The notes beneath the pieces are model-generated. The model ran no database searches. It saw only the letters and a list, made by a program, of their open reading frames with translations, and was not told the origin of the DNA. From positions 434,001 to 498,000 of the forward strand of contig NZ_MWSJ01000001.1 of NCBI RefSeq assembly GCF_002237755.1: a DNA stretch of 64,000 bases. Reading direction: 5' to 3'. The translations under genes and the position numbers were made by a program. The stretch comes from Lysinibacillus sp. KCTC 33748. GTDB taxonomy: Bacteria; Bacillota; Bacilli; Bacillales_A; Planococcaceae. Numbering within the stretch: position 1 is the stretch's first letter; each line of letters opens with the position of its first letter. Below are positions 7,519 to 16,740 of the stretch, piece after piece.

Positions 7519-9664
7519 AATTACGAATAATCAGTTAAATGAGAAGGAATCAACAGAAATACAAGGTCGATTACTAGAGGAAATCGCTAAACCGCAATAC
7601 TATAATAACCGTGAATTAAGCTGGCTCGCCTTTAATGAACGAGTTTTAGAGGAAGCAGAGGATATCGATAATCCTCTGCTAGAACGATTGAAGTTTTTAG
7701 CAATTTTTAGTTCGAATTTAGATGAATTTTTCATGGTGCGTGTTGCAGGTTTACAGGATCAAGTGCGTGCAGGTTTCCATAAGCCTGAAAATAAGTCAGG
7801 CTTAACACCAAAAGAGCAATTAGCGAAAATTGCAGAACGAACGCAAGCCTTAGTGCGCCGACAAACTGAAGTTTACAGACACTTAATTTATGATTTATTA
7901 CCACAACATAATGTACATATCGCAGACATGAGAGACTTAAATAGTACACAGAAAGCATTTGTCAATGAAATGTTTGCAGAAACAATCTTCCCTGTTTTAA
8001 CACCCGTAGCTGTAGATGCGTACCGTCCTTTCCCAACTTTGCTTGGTAAAACATTAAATTTACTTGTTTTATTGGAGCAAGATGAAGCGGACATAGAGAA
8101 TCATGAAAAGGTAGCTATTGTACAAGTCCCATCTGTTTTAGATCGATATATTAAAGTGCCATCAGCAGATGGAGAGACGGTTATTGTCTTATTAGAAGAC
8201 GTGATTGTAGCGCATATAGAAAAGCTCTTTTATGGTTACAGTGTTAAATCAGCGCAGGCTTTCCGTTTAACACGTAATGCGGATTTAACGATTCATGAAG
8301 AAGGCGCAAGAGATTTACTTGTAGAAATCGAAAAAGAGCTGAAAAAACGTAAATGGGGTGTAGGTAGTCGTCTCGAAGTTCGTGAGGGCGAGATGAGTGA
8401 GGAAGTTCTAACATACTTACTAGATGAATTCGAAATTGAAGAAACGGATGTTTTCCATATAGATGGGCCGCTAGATTTAACATTTATGTTCTCTTTTGTA
8501 AAAGGTATATCTGTTGGTCGAGAACATTTAGAATATGAAAGCTTTATCCCACAGCCACCATTAGATTTGCAATCGGATGAAAATATTTTTGAAAAAGCGC
8601 TGCAACAAGATATTTTCTTCCATCATCCATTTGAATCATTTGCGCCAATTGTAGATTTTATTGCAGAAGCGGCCGTTAATCCGAACGTTTTAGCGATCAA
8701 ACAAACTTTATATCGTGTAAGTGGTAATTCACCCATTATACAAGCCTTAAAGCTTGCAGCAGAAAATGGTAAACAGGTAACAGTTTTAGTTGAATTAAAA
8801 GCACGTTTTGATGAAGAAAATAATGTGCTTTGGGCAAAGCAACTTGAGCAAGCTGGCTGCCTTGTTATTTACGGCATGAATAACTTAAAGACACATTCGA
8901 AAATAACGCTTGTTGTAAGTCGTCGGAATGGGAAAATTGAGCGTTTTGTTCATCTTGGTACAGGAAATTATAATGATGCAACTGCAAAAATTTACACAGA
9001 TATGGGTATCATAACGACAGATAAGGAATTTGGCATTGATGCCACTAACTTCTTTAACTATTTAAGTGGTTATACAGAGAAACCAACTTTTAATCATTTA
9101 GTTGTAGCCCCGTTTGATATTCGAGATGAATTTATCCGCTTAATGGATGAGGAAATTGCCTGTCATAAGAAGCATGGTAATGGTTTTATTCGAGCTAAAA
9201 TGAATTCACTAACGGACAAAGACTTAATGATGAAGTTATATGAGGCATCCATTGCAGGTGTGAAAGTAGAGTTGATCATTCGTGGTATTTGTTGCATCAG
9301 ACCAGGCATCCCTGGAATTAGTGAAAACATAACAGTAACGAGCATTGTAGGTCGTTTCCTTGAGCACTCGCGTATTTATTGGTTCCATCATAATGGGGAA
9401 AATAAAGTATATTTGTCTTCGGCGGATATGATGACTCGTAATATGATTAAACGTGTGGAAATTTTATTCCCAGTATATGCAAGTGAAGCCAAAGCTCGTA
9501 TTATTAACATTATGAATACACAACTTGAGGATACAGCAAAAGCTCGTATTCAAGACTCCAATGGAAAGTATCATTATAAAGAATTTAATCGTGGTGAAGA
9601 TCCAATTAATAGTCAGGAAATTTTCCTAAAGGATGCACTAAAACCTACGCTAGACGAAGAATAA
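7508..9664 (+). CDS. ppk1: Polyphosphate kinase 1
   Basis: A 718-residue enzyme that reversibly moves the gamma-phosphate of ATP onto polyphosphate. The N-terminal domain starts at YYNNRELSWLAFNERVLEEA (residues about 32-51). The two C-terminal phospholipase-D-like domains contain His463 (NNLKTHSKITL) and His482 (FVHLGTGNYND). These are 19 residues apart, as are the phosphorylated His435 and His454 of Escherichia coli Ppk. The arginine-rich active-site segment ALKQTLYRVSG is present. Full length for the family. It overlaps ppx by 11 bp and is followed 28 bp later by the EAL gene, forming a three-gene operon. Confidence 0.96.
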   Translation: MTTEITNNQLNEKESTEIQGRLLEEIAKPQYYNNRELSWLAFNERVLEEAEDIDNPLLERLKFLAIFSSNLDEFFMVRVAGLQDQVRAGFHKPENKSGLTPKEQLAKIAERTQALVRRQTEVYRHLIYDLLPQHNVHIADMRDLNSTQKAFVNEMFAETIFPVLTPVAVDAYRPFPTLLGKTLNLLVLLEQDEADIENHEKVAIVQVPSVLDRYIKVPSADGETVIVLLEDVIVAHIEKLFYGYSVKSAQAFRLTRNADLTIHEEGARDLLVEIEKELKKRKWGVGSRLEVREGEMSEEVLTYLLDEFEIEETDVFHIDGPLDLTFMFSFVKGISVGREHLEYESFIPQPPLDLQSDENIFEKALQQDIFFHHPFESFAPIVDFIAEAAVNPNVLAIKQTLYRVSGNSPIIQALKLAAENGKQVTVLVELKARFDEENNVLWAKQLEQAGCLVIYGMNNLKTHSKITLVVSRRNGKIERFVHLGTGNYNDATAKIYTDMGIITTDKEFGIDATNFFNYLSGYTEKPTFNHLVVAPFDIRDEFIRLMDEEIACHKKHGNGFIRAKMNSLTDKDLMMKLYEASIAGVKVELIIRGICCIRPGIPGISENITVTSIVGRFLEHSRIYWFHHNGENKVYLSSADMMTRNMIKRVEILFPVYASEAKARIINIMNTQLEDTAKARIQDSNGKYHYKEFNRGEDPINSQEIFLKDALKPTLDEE

Positions 9665-9692
9665 GCAAACACGCTACTTAGTGAGGGATATA

Positions 9693-11696
9693 ATGAAAAA
9701 ATATAAAGAGAATGTAGCGCAATTTGCAGACTATCATCAAATCATACAACTTAATCCATTTGATGCGGTCGTATGTTTGAGAAAAGTGGGTACAAAAGCG
9801 TTTGAGGTCGTTAATTTTAACGATAAACTACCGTCATTTTTGACGCTACAAGATGTGAAAGCTACCAACGCTGAACAATTTTTTACGGAGCAATGCTGGC
9901 TACAATTATCGAATATAGTACAACAACAATTGAATCTAGAGCAAAGGCTAGAAATATGTACGGAACACAAAGTAAAAACATTTGCTGTTCGTGTACAGCA
10001 CTTAGAAAATTCAGTTGTAGCAGTTATTCTACGTGAGCTGCAAAATGAAGTAGAACCTTATTTGCAATTTGTGGAACAGCACGTATGTCCGGTGTTAACA
10101 ACTGATTTACAAGGTCGCATTATTCATCAAAACGTTGCTGCCACTTCTCAGTTGTTAAAAGAACAACAAAGCTTGATCGGACAAAATATTTTTTCATTAT
10201 TAGAGAGCAAGTATATCGACGAATTTAAATTACTATTTGCAAAAACTATTGAGGGCTCAGCATTTGGTATGCCAGAATGCTTGTTTAAACAACGACTGTT
10301 AAGTAAAGAACCATTTTATTTACGAACGCATCCAACATACTTTAATGGTGAAATTATAGGTGTACATTTATTTGTGAAAGACGCAACCTCATTTATGAAT
10401 GATCATCAGGCCTTTTATTACCTAGCGTTAATGGACGAATTAACGGGTATTTGGAATCGTAAGGCTTTAAAGGAACAGTGGCTTCAACATTTAAATGATA
10501 AAAAGCAAAATAAGCAAGCAGCTATTATTTTGATGGATATTGATCGTTTTAAAAAATTTAATGAATCCCTTGGCGAAAGTAAGGGTGATGAACTTATACG
10601 AATGTTTAGCCAAAGACTTCGTGAGCTCTGTCACTCCAAATGCTCGTTTTATCGTTATAATAGCGATGAATTTATTTTTGTTCTAAAAGATGCAACAGTC
10701 GACAAAATTGAACAGACGTCTAACGCTATTTTAGATGCATTAAAACAGCCATTCATGATTGACGGGCAGGAATATTTTATTAGCGTGTCGATTGGTATCT
10801 CCCTTAGTCCAGCGGATGGCAAAGATTTAGAAACACTTATACGTAAAGCAGATAAAGCATTATTTTCTGTAAAAGAGCATGGTCGTTCACACTACCGTTA
10901 CTATCGTGAAGATACGACAACTATTTTTCCAAATGAAGCACTAATGGAGGCGCATTTACGTCGTGCTATCGAATTTAACGAACTAAGTATTCATTTACAG
11001 CCACAAATGGATTTAGCGAATAACAGTATTAATAGCTTTGAGGCATTATTACGATGGAATAACCGGAAATTTGGCTTTGTGTCTCCTGCACAGTTTATAC
11101 CCATTGCAGAGGCATCAGGCTTAATCATTGAAATCGGGGATTGGATTATTGACGAGGTGTGTCGCTATCAAAAAGAGTGGCAGATGAATGGCTATCGACC
11201 AGTACGAATTGCTATCAATATTTCGCCAAAACAATTTAGAAAAGAAAACTTTGCTCGGAAAATTAAAGCGGCCTTGAAAAAATATAATGTGCCACCTGAA
11301 TTATTAGAGGTGGAAATTACCGAAAGCTCCATGACGAATGTCCATGAAACATTTTCAATTTTAACCGAATTGAAGCAGCTAGGTGTTTATGTTTCCGTTG
11401 ATGATTTTGGAACGGGGTATTCATCTTTAAGCTATTTAAAACGTTATCCGATAGATATTATAAAAATTGACCAATCGTTTATAGCGGATATTACTAAAGA
11501 TGATAAAAATGAGGCCATTATTAAAGCCATTATTTCAATGTCCCATAATTTAGGGTTGGAGGTCGTAGCAGAAGGAATCGAGGAACTATCACAGGTCGAT
11601 TTTCTAAAACGCCACCAATGCCAAAAAGGACAAGGCTATTTATATAACAAGCCATTACCAGTAGAAACCATTGTTAATAAATATTTTGTTAGCTAA
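9693..11696 (+). CDS. PAS-GGDEF-EAL protein, likely cyclic-di-GMP phosphodiesterase with degenerate GGDEF
   Basis: A 667-residue cytoplasmic signalling protein. A PAS domain spans about residues 110-235, a GGDEF domain 236-400 and an EAL domain 412-660. The GGDEF active-site signature reads NSDEF at 323-327, lacking the two glycines needed for diguanylate cyclase activity, so this domain is probably regulatory. The EAL domain keeps its catalytic set: EALLRW, NISPKQF, EITESSM, DDFGTGYSSL, IKIDQSF, EGIEE and a C-terminal KGQGYLYNKP. It is therefore expected to hydrolyse cyclic di-GMP. The ATG at 9693 follows GAGGG; an in-frame GTG at 9681 overlaps that site. Third gene of the ppx-ppk operon. 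Confidence 0.88.
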   Translation: MKKYKENVAQFADYHQIIQLNPFDAVVCLRKVGTKAFEVVNFNDKLPSFLTLQDVKATNAEQFFTEQCWLQLSNIVQQQLNLEQRLEICTEHKVKTFAVRVQHLENSVVAVILRELQNEVEPYLQFVEQHVCPVLTTDLQGRIIHQNVAATSQLLKEQQSLIGQNIFSLLESKYIDEFKLLFAKTIEGSAFGMPECLFKQRLLSKEPFYLRTHPTYFNGEIIGVHLFVKDATSFMNDHQAFYYLALMDELTGIWNRKALKEQWLQHLNDKKQNKQAAIILMDIDRFKKFNESLGESKGDELIRMFSQRLRELCHSKCSFYRYNSDEFIFVLKDATVDKIEQTSNAILDALKQPFMIDGQEYFISVSIGISLSPADGKDLETLIRKADKALFSVKEHGRSHYRYYREDTTTIFPNEALMEAHLRRAIEFNELSIHLQPQMDLANNSINSFEALLRWNNRKFGFVSPAQFIPIAEASGLIIEIGDWIIDEVCRYQKEWQMNGYRPVRIAINISPKQFRKENFARKIKAALKKYNVPPELLEVEITESSMTNVHETFSILTELKQLGVYVSVDDFGTGYSSLSYLKRYPIDIIKIDQSFIADITKDDKNEAIIKAIISMSHNLGLEVVAEGIEELSQVDFLKRHQCQKGQGYLYNKPLPVETIVNKYFVS

Positions 11697-11707
11697 AGCC
11701 AACAAAC

Positions 11708-11752
11708 AAAGTAGCACTTCATCCAATTATTCATGATGAAGTGCTACTTTGT
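11708..11752. terminator. Strong terminator after the ppx-ppk-EAL operon
   Basis: A perfect 16-bp stem, AAAGTAGCACTTCATC (11708-11723) with GATGAAGTGCTACTTT (11735-11750). The flanking A and T tracts are short, so it may serve both the EAL gene and the convergent TetR gene. Confidence 0.75.
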
Positions 11753-11839
11753 TGTAGAGCTTTGGGAAGTGAGTAATACCCGGTCATTTCTCCGAGCGAT
11801 TCATGCTCATGCACTTTCCACCTATGCAACCTCTAATAG

Positions 11840-12454
11840 TTATTTATTTTCTGCTTTTAATCCTTCAAGCACAATAGCTGTAAATTGCGCCATTTCCACT
11901 GATAAATTGAAGTCTTCATTATGAATTAACCAATCATAGACATTTGCACGCATACAACGCTGAATAATAGCCTGCACTTGAGTAAGCTGCAAATCTTGAC
12001 GAAATTCTCCGAGCCGAATGCCATCCTCTAAATAAGTATTAATTATTTGGAATATCTTTCTTTGTGGACTAATTAAATAATGATCTTGTTCCACTTGACT
12101 TGTCATCGCTGCAGTATAGACTGTACGCAATAAATCCTTGCCCACAACGTTCGTTAAATACTTCATTTGCTCTTGATAAAGCGTTAAAATTTTTTCACTT
12201 GTTGGTAAAGAAGAGTCGATCTTTTTTTCTACAGTGCTATAAAAACGATCTAGTTCCTTAAATTTTTCTAAAATAACATCGTATTTAGATGGAAAATAAG
12301 TGTAAAATGTTCCTTTTGATACATGGCATGCTTTCGTAATTTGTTCAATGGATACATGCTCAAATCCATGTTTATTAAATAAATCTAAAGATGTTTTAAG
12401 TAATTTTTCCCGTGTTTCTAATGCCTTTTTTTGACGGCTCGTTAGTGGATTCAT
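11840..12454 (-). CDS. TetR family transcriptional repressor
   Basis: A 204-residue regulator. The TetR HTH occupies about residues 12-58: TREKLLKTSLDLFNKHGF, then ITKACHVSKGTFYTYFPSK. The C-terminal ligand domain is all helical with no distinctive motif, so the effector is unknown. It is transcribed away from the aldehyde dehydrogenase operon at 12707, whose promoter carries two TGAC-N4-GTCA palindromes, a typical TetR-type arrangement. It probably represses that operon until an acyl-CoA, aldehyde or related metabolite accumulates; this is inferred from position. Confidence 0.85.
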   Translation of the reverse strand: MNPLTSRQKKALETREKLLKTSLDLFNKHGFEHVSIEQITKACHVSKGTFYTYFPSKYDVILEKFKELDRFYSTVEKKIDSSLPTSEKILTLYQEQMKYLTNVVGKDLLRTVYTAAMTSQVEQDHYLISPQRKIFQIINTYLEDGIRLGEFRQDLQLTQVQAIIQRCMRANVYDWLIHNEDFNLSVEMAQFTAIVLEGLKAENK

Positions 12455-12515
12455 GTTCTCATATTCCTCCGAATCAAGATGTTTTTATAAAAATCTGAAA
12501 ATATAAAAATTTTTA

Positions 12516-12608
12516 TTGACGATATGGAATTATTTTGATTATGATTTAATTGACTAAGGTCAATGACTGCGGTCATTTGGATTTTATCGTACTAATGTTA
12601 CGATAAAA
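12516..12608 (+). promoter_or_regulatory. Promoter, tandem TetR operators and leader hairpin of the aldehyde dehydrogenase operon
   Basis: The -35 TTGACG (12516-12521) and -10 TATGAT (12540-12545) are 18 bp apart. Directly downstream lie TGACTAAGGTCA (12551-12562) and TGACTGCGGTCA (12564-12575), two TGAC-N4-GTCA palindromes with a 13-bp period over the expected start of transcription. A perfect 10-bp hairpin, TTTTATCGTA (12582-12591) with TACGATAAAA (12599-12608), follows in the leader without a T-run. Confidence 0.7.
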
Positions 12609-12706
12609 GATTGGAGTTGGCTAGTGCACATTTGGTTTTTAAGGAAGAATGGGCCTGTAGCTTTTTAAGATTAAAAATTAAACAAATTTAAAGGGGGACA
12701 ATAAAT

Positions 12707-14227
12707 ATGACAACAGCACATGAGGTTAAAACATTAACGCATTTCATTGGTGGAGAGCTTGTGGAAGGAAAAAGTAGTCGCTTTGGTTCTGTATACAATC
12801 CTACGACGGGTGAGGTGATTGCCAAGGTGCCACTTGCAACTGTAGAAGAAACTAGGGAGGCAATTGATAAGGCACAGGCAGCACTCCCTCAATGGAGAGA
12901 TACGTCAGTAGCTAAACGTGCTGAAGTTGTATTAAAGTTCCGTAATCTTATTACTGAAAATATGGAGGAGCTTTTACAAATTATTTGTACAGAGAGCGGC
13001 AAAACAATTGAGGATGCGAAAGGTGAAATTACACGTGGTTTGGAGTCCGTTGACTTAGCTATTAGTGCACCTCATTTAATGAAGGGGGAGTATTCTGTCA
13101 ATGTCGGTGGTCAGATTAATGCCTACTCTGCAAAATATCCATTAGGTGTAGTAGCGGCTATTTCGCCATTTAACTTCCCAATTATGGTGCCTTTAGCGCA
13201 AACAAGTATGGGAATTGCTGTCGGCAATGCAGTTATTTTAAAAGCTTCCGAGCGTGTTCCTATGACTGCCTTGTATGTGAGTGAGCTTTGGAAAAAAGCT
13301 GGGTTACCAGATGGTATTTGGACGGTAGTAAATGGAGATAAAGATGCAGTGAATGAGCTTTTAGAAAACCCGATTGTGCAAGCAATTTCATTTGTAGGAT
13401 CGACACCAGTTGCCAAATATATTTATGAAACAGGCTCGAAATACGGTAAACGTGTTACCGCACTTGGTGGAGGGAAAAACAATATGGTTGTGATGCCTGA
13501 TGCAGATCTTGACCAGGTAGCAAATGCATTTATCGGGGCAGCTTATGGAGCAGCCTCTCAGCGTTGTATGGCCATTTCTACGATTATGCCTGTTGGAAAG
13601 GATACAGCAGATCGTCTTGTTGAAATCTTAAAGGAGAAAATCGCTAATTTGAAGGTAGGTTCATATACAGATCCAGAGACAGATTTTGGGCCTGTCATTT
13701 CACAGCAATCGAAAGAAGCGATTATTGCGGCTATCGAACGAGGTGAGTCTGAAGGTGCAACAGTTATTTGTGATGGTCGCGAACTTGATATTGTCAAAGA
13801 GTCAAAAGGATTCTTTGTAGGACCAACTTTGCTAGACAACGTAAAACCAGGCATGGAAATTTATGATCAAGAAATATTTGGTCCAGCTCGAAATGTTGTA
13901 CGTGTTGATTCCTTGGACGAAGCCATCCAACTTATTAATAAGCATGAACTTGGAAATGGGGTCACAATCTTTACGAATGATGGTTTAGCAGCCCGTAAAT
14001 TTACAACAGAAATCGATGTTGGTATGGTGGGCGTGAATGTACCAATTCCTATTCCAGTTGGTTACCATAACTTTGCTGGATTTAAAGGTTCTCGCTTTGG
14101 AGAAGGCCATATGTTTGGTCCAGATCAAGCACGCTTCTTCACAAAAACAAAAACAATATCAGAACGTTGGATGACAGGTCAGGCATCGACAGCATCTACG
14201 TTTGCATTCCCAAGTAATAACGACTAA
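12707..14227 (+). CDS. mmsA: CoA-acylating methylmalonate-semialdehyde dehydrogenase family (MmsA/IolA-like)
   Basis: A 506-residue NAD-dependent aldehyde dehydrogenase. The catalytic cysteine lies in AASQRCMAIS near residue 288. The usual ALDH general-base glutamate is missing: the equivalent stretch reads VTALGGGKNN instead of VTLELGGKNP. Loss of that glutamate together with QRCMA is characteristic of CoA-dependent methylmalonate/malonate-semialdehyde dehydrogenases, which yield propionyl-CoA or acetyl-CoA. NAD-binding contacts appear in ISPFNFPIMVP and SFVGSTPVAKYIYE. Start follows AAAGGGGG. First gene of the TetR-controlled operon, with a terminator hairpin before the next gene. The aldehyde used here may differ from the family name. 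Confidence 0.82.
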   Translation: MTTAHEVKTLTHFIGGELVEGKSSRFGSVYNPTTGEVIAKVPLATVEETREAIDKAQAALPQWRDTSVAKRAEVVLKFRNLITENMEELLQIICTESGKTIEDAKGEITRGLESVDLAISAPHLMKGEYSVNVGGQINAYSAKYPLGVVAAISPFNFPIMVPLAQTSMGIAVGNAVILKASERVPMTALYVSELWKKAGLPDGIWTVVNGDKDAVNELLENPIVQAISFVGSTPVAKYIYETGSKYGKRVTALGGGKNNMVVMPDADLDQVANAFIGAAYGAASQRCMAISTIMPVGKDTADRLVEILKEKIANLKVGSYTDPETDFGPVISQQSKEAIIAAIERGESEGATVICDGRELDIVKESKGFFVGPTLLDNVKPGMEIYDQEIFGPARNVVRVDSLDEAIQLINKHELGNGVTIFTNDGLAARKFTTEIDVGMVGVNVPIPIPVGYHNFAGFKGSRFGEGHMFGPDQARFFTKTKTISERWMTGQASTASTFAFPSNND

Positions 14228-14235
14228 TACAAATG

Positions 14236-14264
14236 AAGAGCTGTATTCGTTTACAGCTCTTTTT
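14236..14264 (+). terminator. Hairpin terminator between mmsA and the BDH gene
   Basis: AAGAGCTGTA (14236-14245) pairs with TACAGCTCTT (14252-14261), followed by TTT. It lies inside an apparent operon, so it probably lowers expression of the two downstream genes, or they have their own promoter. Confidence 0.7.
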
Positions 14265-14312
14265 AAATGGCTCAAATCCTAGGTAAGATCCTTTATTCTC
14301 AGGAGGGATTGC

Positions 14313-15074
14313 ATGAAAGGAAAAACAGTTTTTATTACTGGGGCAGCTCGTGGTATCGGGTTATCCATGGCATTAGCGTTTGCTGAGCAGGGAGCGAATG
14401 TAGTGATAACAGATATAAATGAACAGCTTTTAGCAGAGGCAATTAAGCATAATCCGCAATTAACTGCATACACATGCGATGTTACAAATGAACAGGCAAT
14501 ATGTGATGCGATTGACTTTACTGTTAAAAATTTTAAGACAATAGATGTTTTAATCAACAACGCAGGGTTTCAGCATGTTTCTCTTATAGAGGATTTCGCG
14601 ACAGAAATCTTCGAATCCATGCAAAAAGTGATGCTTGTTGCGCCTTTTATAGCGATGAAATATGTCTTACCACATATGAAGAAAAATAAGTATGGACGCA
14701 TTATTAATATGGCATCTATTAATGGCGTTATTGGGTTTGCAGGTAAAGCTGGATACAATGCCGCAAAACATGGGCTTGTCGGTTTAACGAAAGTGGCTGC
14801 ACTAGAGGTTGCAACTAAGGGGATAACCGTGAATGCTATTTGTCCAGGGTATGTCGATACAGAGTTAGTGCGTAATCAGTTTACGGATTTGGCAAAGACA
14901 AGGGGAATTCAAGTAGAAGAAGTGCTTGAGCAGGTGCTATATCCACTCATCCCTCAAAAACGCTTACTAGATGTATCGGAAGTTACAGGACTTGCGCTTT
15001 ACTTAGCTAGTGATATGGCAAAGGGTATAACAGGTCAAGCAATACTTTTGGATGGCGGTTATACAGCACAATAG
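14313..15074 (+). CDS. 3-hydroxybutyrate dehydrogenase (SDR)
   Basis: A 253-residue short-chain dehydrogenase oxidising 3-hydroxybutyrate to acetoacetate with NAD. It shows TGAARGIG (cofactor glycines, residues about 9-16), NNAGFQHVSLIEDF near 88-101, the catalytic serine in NMASINGVIG, YNAAKHG (catalytic Tyr and Lys) and CPGYVDTELVRNQ. The segment LYPLIPQKRLLDVSEV is typical of bacterial BDH; the Gln of GFQH, the Lys of YNAAKH and the Gln of VRNQ match residues that bind the substrate carboxylate in this family. Start after CAGGAGGG. It is followed 16 bp later by the iron alcohol dehydrogenase gene. A role in polyhydroxybutyrate or ketone-body use is plausible. Confidence 0.85.
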   Translation: MKGKTVFITGAARGIGLSMALAFAEQGANVVITDINEQLLAEAIKHNPQLTAYTCDVTNEQAICDAIDFTVKNFKTIDVLINNAGFQHVSLIEDFATEIFESMQKVMLVAPFIAMKYVLPHMKKNKYGRIINMASINGVIGFAGKAGYNAAKHGLVGLTKVAALEVATKGITVNAICPGYVDTELVRNQFTDLAKTRGIQVEEVLEQVLYPLIPQKRLLDVSEVTGLALYLASDMAKGITGQAILLDGGYTAQ

Positions 15075-15090
15075 CTTAGGAGGGATAAAT

Positions 15091-16275
15091 ATGATTCAAA
15101 CAAAAACAATCTATACAGTTCATTCACCAGGAACAATCGTTTATGGACGAGATTCTTTTGAAGAAGTAGGCGTATATGCAAAAAAATTAGGGACTAAGGC
15201 TCTTATCATTAGTGATCCGATCATGGAACGCTTAGGCTTTGTTAATCAATGTAGCACATTCTTAAGAGACAATGGATTGGAAACGTTTTCTTATTTAGGC
15301 GTAACAACGGAACCAGTGGATACGTATGTAGCGGAGGGGCTCCATATTTTACAGTCTGAGGGTTGTGATCTTATTATTTCCGTCGGTGGAGGGAGCTGTA
15401 TCGATACAGGGAAAGCTATCACAGTAGTCGCAACGAATGGTGGTTATATTGGCGATTATATGAAGATGGCAAAAATTGCAGAGCAAGCACCGATTCCACA
15501 TATCGCAATACCGACAACAGCGGGAACTGGCTCAGAAGCAACAGATGCAACCGTCATTACTAATACGAATAATGAAGTAAAAATGATGATTAAGCAGCCC
15601 GCATTTATGCCAAACATAGCTATTGTTGACCCGATTTTAACGGTTACATCTCCACCATCTATCACTGCGGCGACTGGTATCGATGCGTTAAGTCATGCCA
15701 TTGAAAGTTATTTATCTCGTTTAGCACATCCGTACTCGAATGCCCTTGCATTATCAGCTATGGAGCTAATTGTTAATAATATTTTAAAAGTTTATGAGCA
15801 AGGTAACAATATTGATGCGCGGGAAGCGATGTCACTAGGCTCAATGCAAGCAGGTCTTTCATTCTCAAATGCTTCTGTCGCTTTAGTACATGGCATGTCT
15901 CGTCCAATAGGAGCGCTATTCCATGTACCACATGGAATTTCAAATGCCATGCTTCTCCCGGCAGTATTAGAATTTTCAAAGGATACTTGTGTCGATCGGC
16001 TAGCGGATCTCGGTAAGTTTTTCAATAAAGATAATGAACTGTTATCTCAAGAAGAGCTTGCCGATTTAGCTATTGTTTCTATAAAGGAAATGTGCAAGAA
16101 GATGGATATAGGTAATTTAAAACAATGGGGAATTGATGAAAAAGCGTTTTACGATGCTATTCCGAAAATGGCAACTGATGCAATTGCCAGCGGTAGCCCC
16201 GGAAATAACCCTAAAGTTCCAACCCAAGAAGAGTTAATGGAGCTTTATAAAATTGCTTACCATTATGAGTTTTAG
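15091..16275 (+). CDS. Iron-containing alcohol dehydrogenase
   Basis: A 394-residue group III alcohol dehydrogenase. The NAD-binding motif SVGGGSCIDTGKAI is near residues 96-109 and PTTAGTGSEATDATVI near 141-156. The metal ligands are expected in the segment DALSHAIESYLS and the later HGMSRPIGALFHVPHG, where conserved histidines are present. The ATG at 15091 follows AGGAGGG (15078-15084); an upstream in-frame start would run into the preceding gene. Together with the aldehyde dehydrogenase and 3-hydroxybutyrate dehydrogenase it suggests oxidation of a hydroxylated short-chain compound to CoA esters. The substrate is not deducible. Confidence 0.85.
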   Translation: MIQTKTIYTVHSPGTIVYGRDSFEEVGVYAKKLGTKALIISDPIMERLGFVNQCSTFLRDNGLETFSYLGVTTEPVDTYVAEGLHILQSEGCDLIISVGGGSCIDTGKAITVVATNGGYIGDYMKMAKIAEQAPIPHIAIPTTAGTGSEATDATVITNTNNEVKMMIKQPAFMPNIAIVDPILTVTSPPSITAATGIDALSHAIESYLSRLAHPYSNALALSAMELIVNNILKVYEQGNNIDAREAMSLGSMQAGLSFSNASVALVHGMSRPIGALFHVPHGISNAMLLPAVLEFSKDTCVDRLADLGKFFNKDNELLSQEELADLAIVSIKEMCKKMDIGNLKQWGIDEKAFYDAIPKMATDAIASGSPGNNPKVPTQEELMELYKIAYHYEF

Positions 16276-16296
16276 GAATTCGAAATGAGACTGTCT

Positions 16297-16342
16297 AAAA
16301 TAGAGTTACAAATTCATATGTAATTTGTAACTCTATTTTTTT
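16297..16342 (+). terminator. Strong terminator of the mmsA-bdh-adh operon
   Basis: A perfect 18-bp stem, AAAATAGAGTTACAAATT (16297-16314) with its complement (16322-16339), ending in T. Confidence 0.9.
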
Positions 16343-16427
16343 ATTGATTAGGAAAAATATTCCAATCCGTTAATGGATGTGTTATAAAGGAAGCTACTAG
16401 AGCGAGTAATCAAGGTTAATGGGGGGG

Positions 16428-16740
16428 AATACTCGCGCGGAAGAGGAGAAAATACCCGCGCGAGGCGGTGAAATACTCGCGGAAGAGGAGAGAATACCCG
16501 CGCTTAGAGGTGAAATACCCGCGGAAGGGAAGCGAATACCCGCGCTTAGCGGTGAAATACCCGCGGAAGAGAAGAGAATACCCGCGCGTAGGTGAAATAC
16601 TTGCGGAAGAGGAGAGAATACCCGCGCTTAGCGGTGAAATACTCGCGGAAGAGAAGAGAATACCCGCGCGTAGGTGAAATACCCGCGGAAGAAAAGCAAA
16701 TACCCGCGCGCAACAATAAAATACCCGCGAATACCCTGCA
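16428..16740. repeat. 21-bp tandem repeat array (AATACCCGCG units)
   Basis: About fifteen units begin AATACYCGCG. Most are 21 bp, two are 19 bp and the first is 23 bp. Two unit types alternate, one continuing GAAGAGRAGAG and the other CTTAGCGGTGA, giving a 42-bp higher-order period. Because 21 is divisible by three, long frames stay open on both strands, but they begin without ribosome binding sites and are treated as artefacts. The array fills most of the 600-bp gap between the adh terminator and fadH, is far richer in GC than its surroundings, and has no CRISPR-like spacers. Confidence 0.85.

Noticed and set aside
16428..16740. CRISPR array
   Set aside because: Units are contiguous 21-bp near-copies with no unique spacers, and there are no cas genes.
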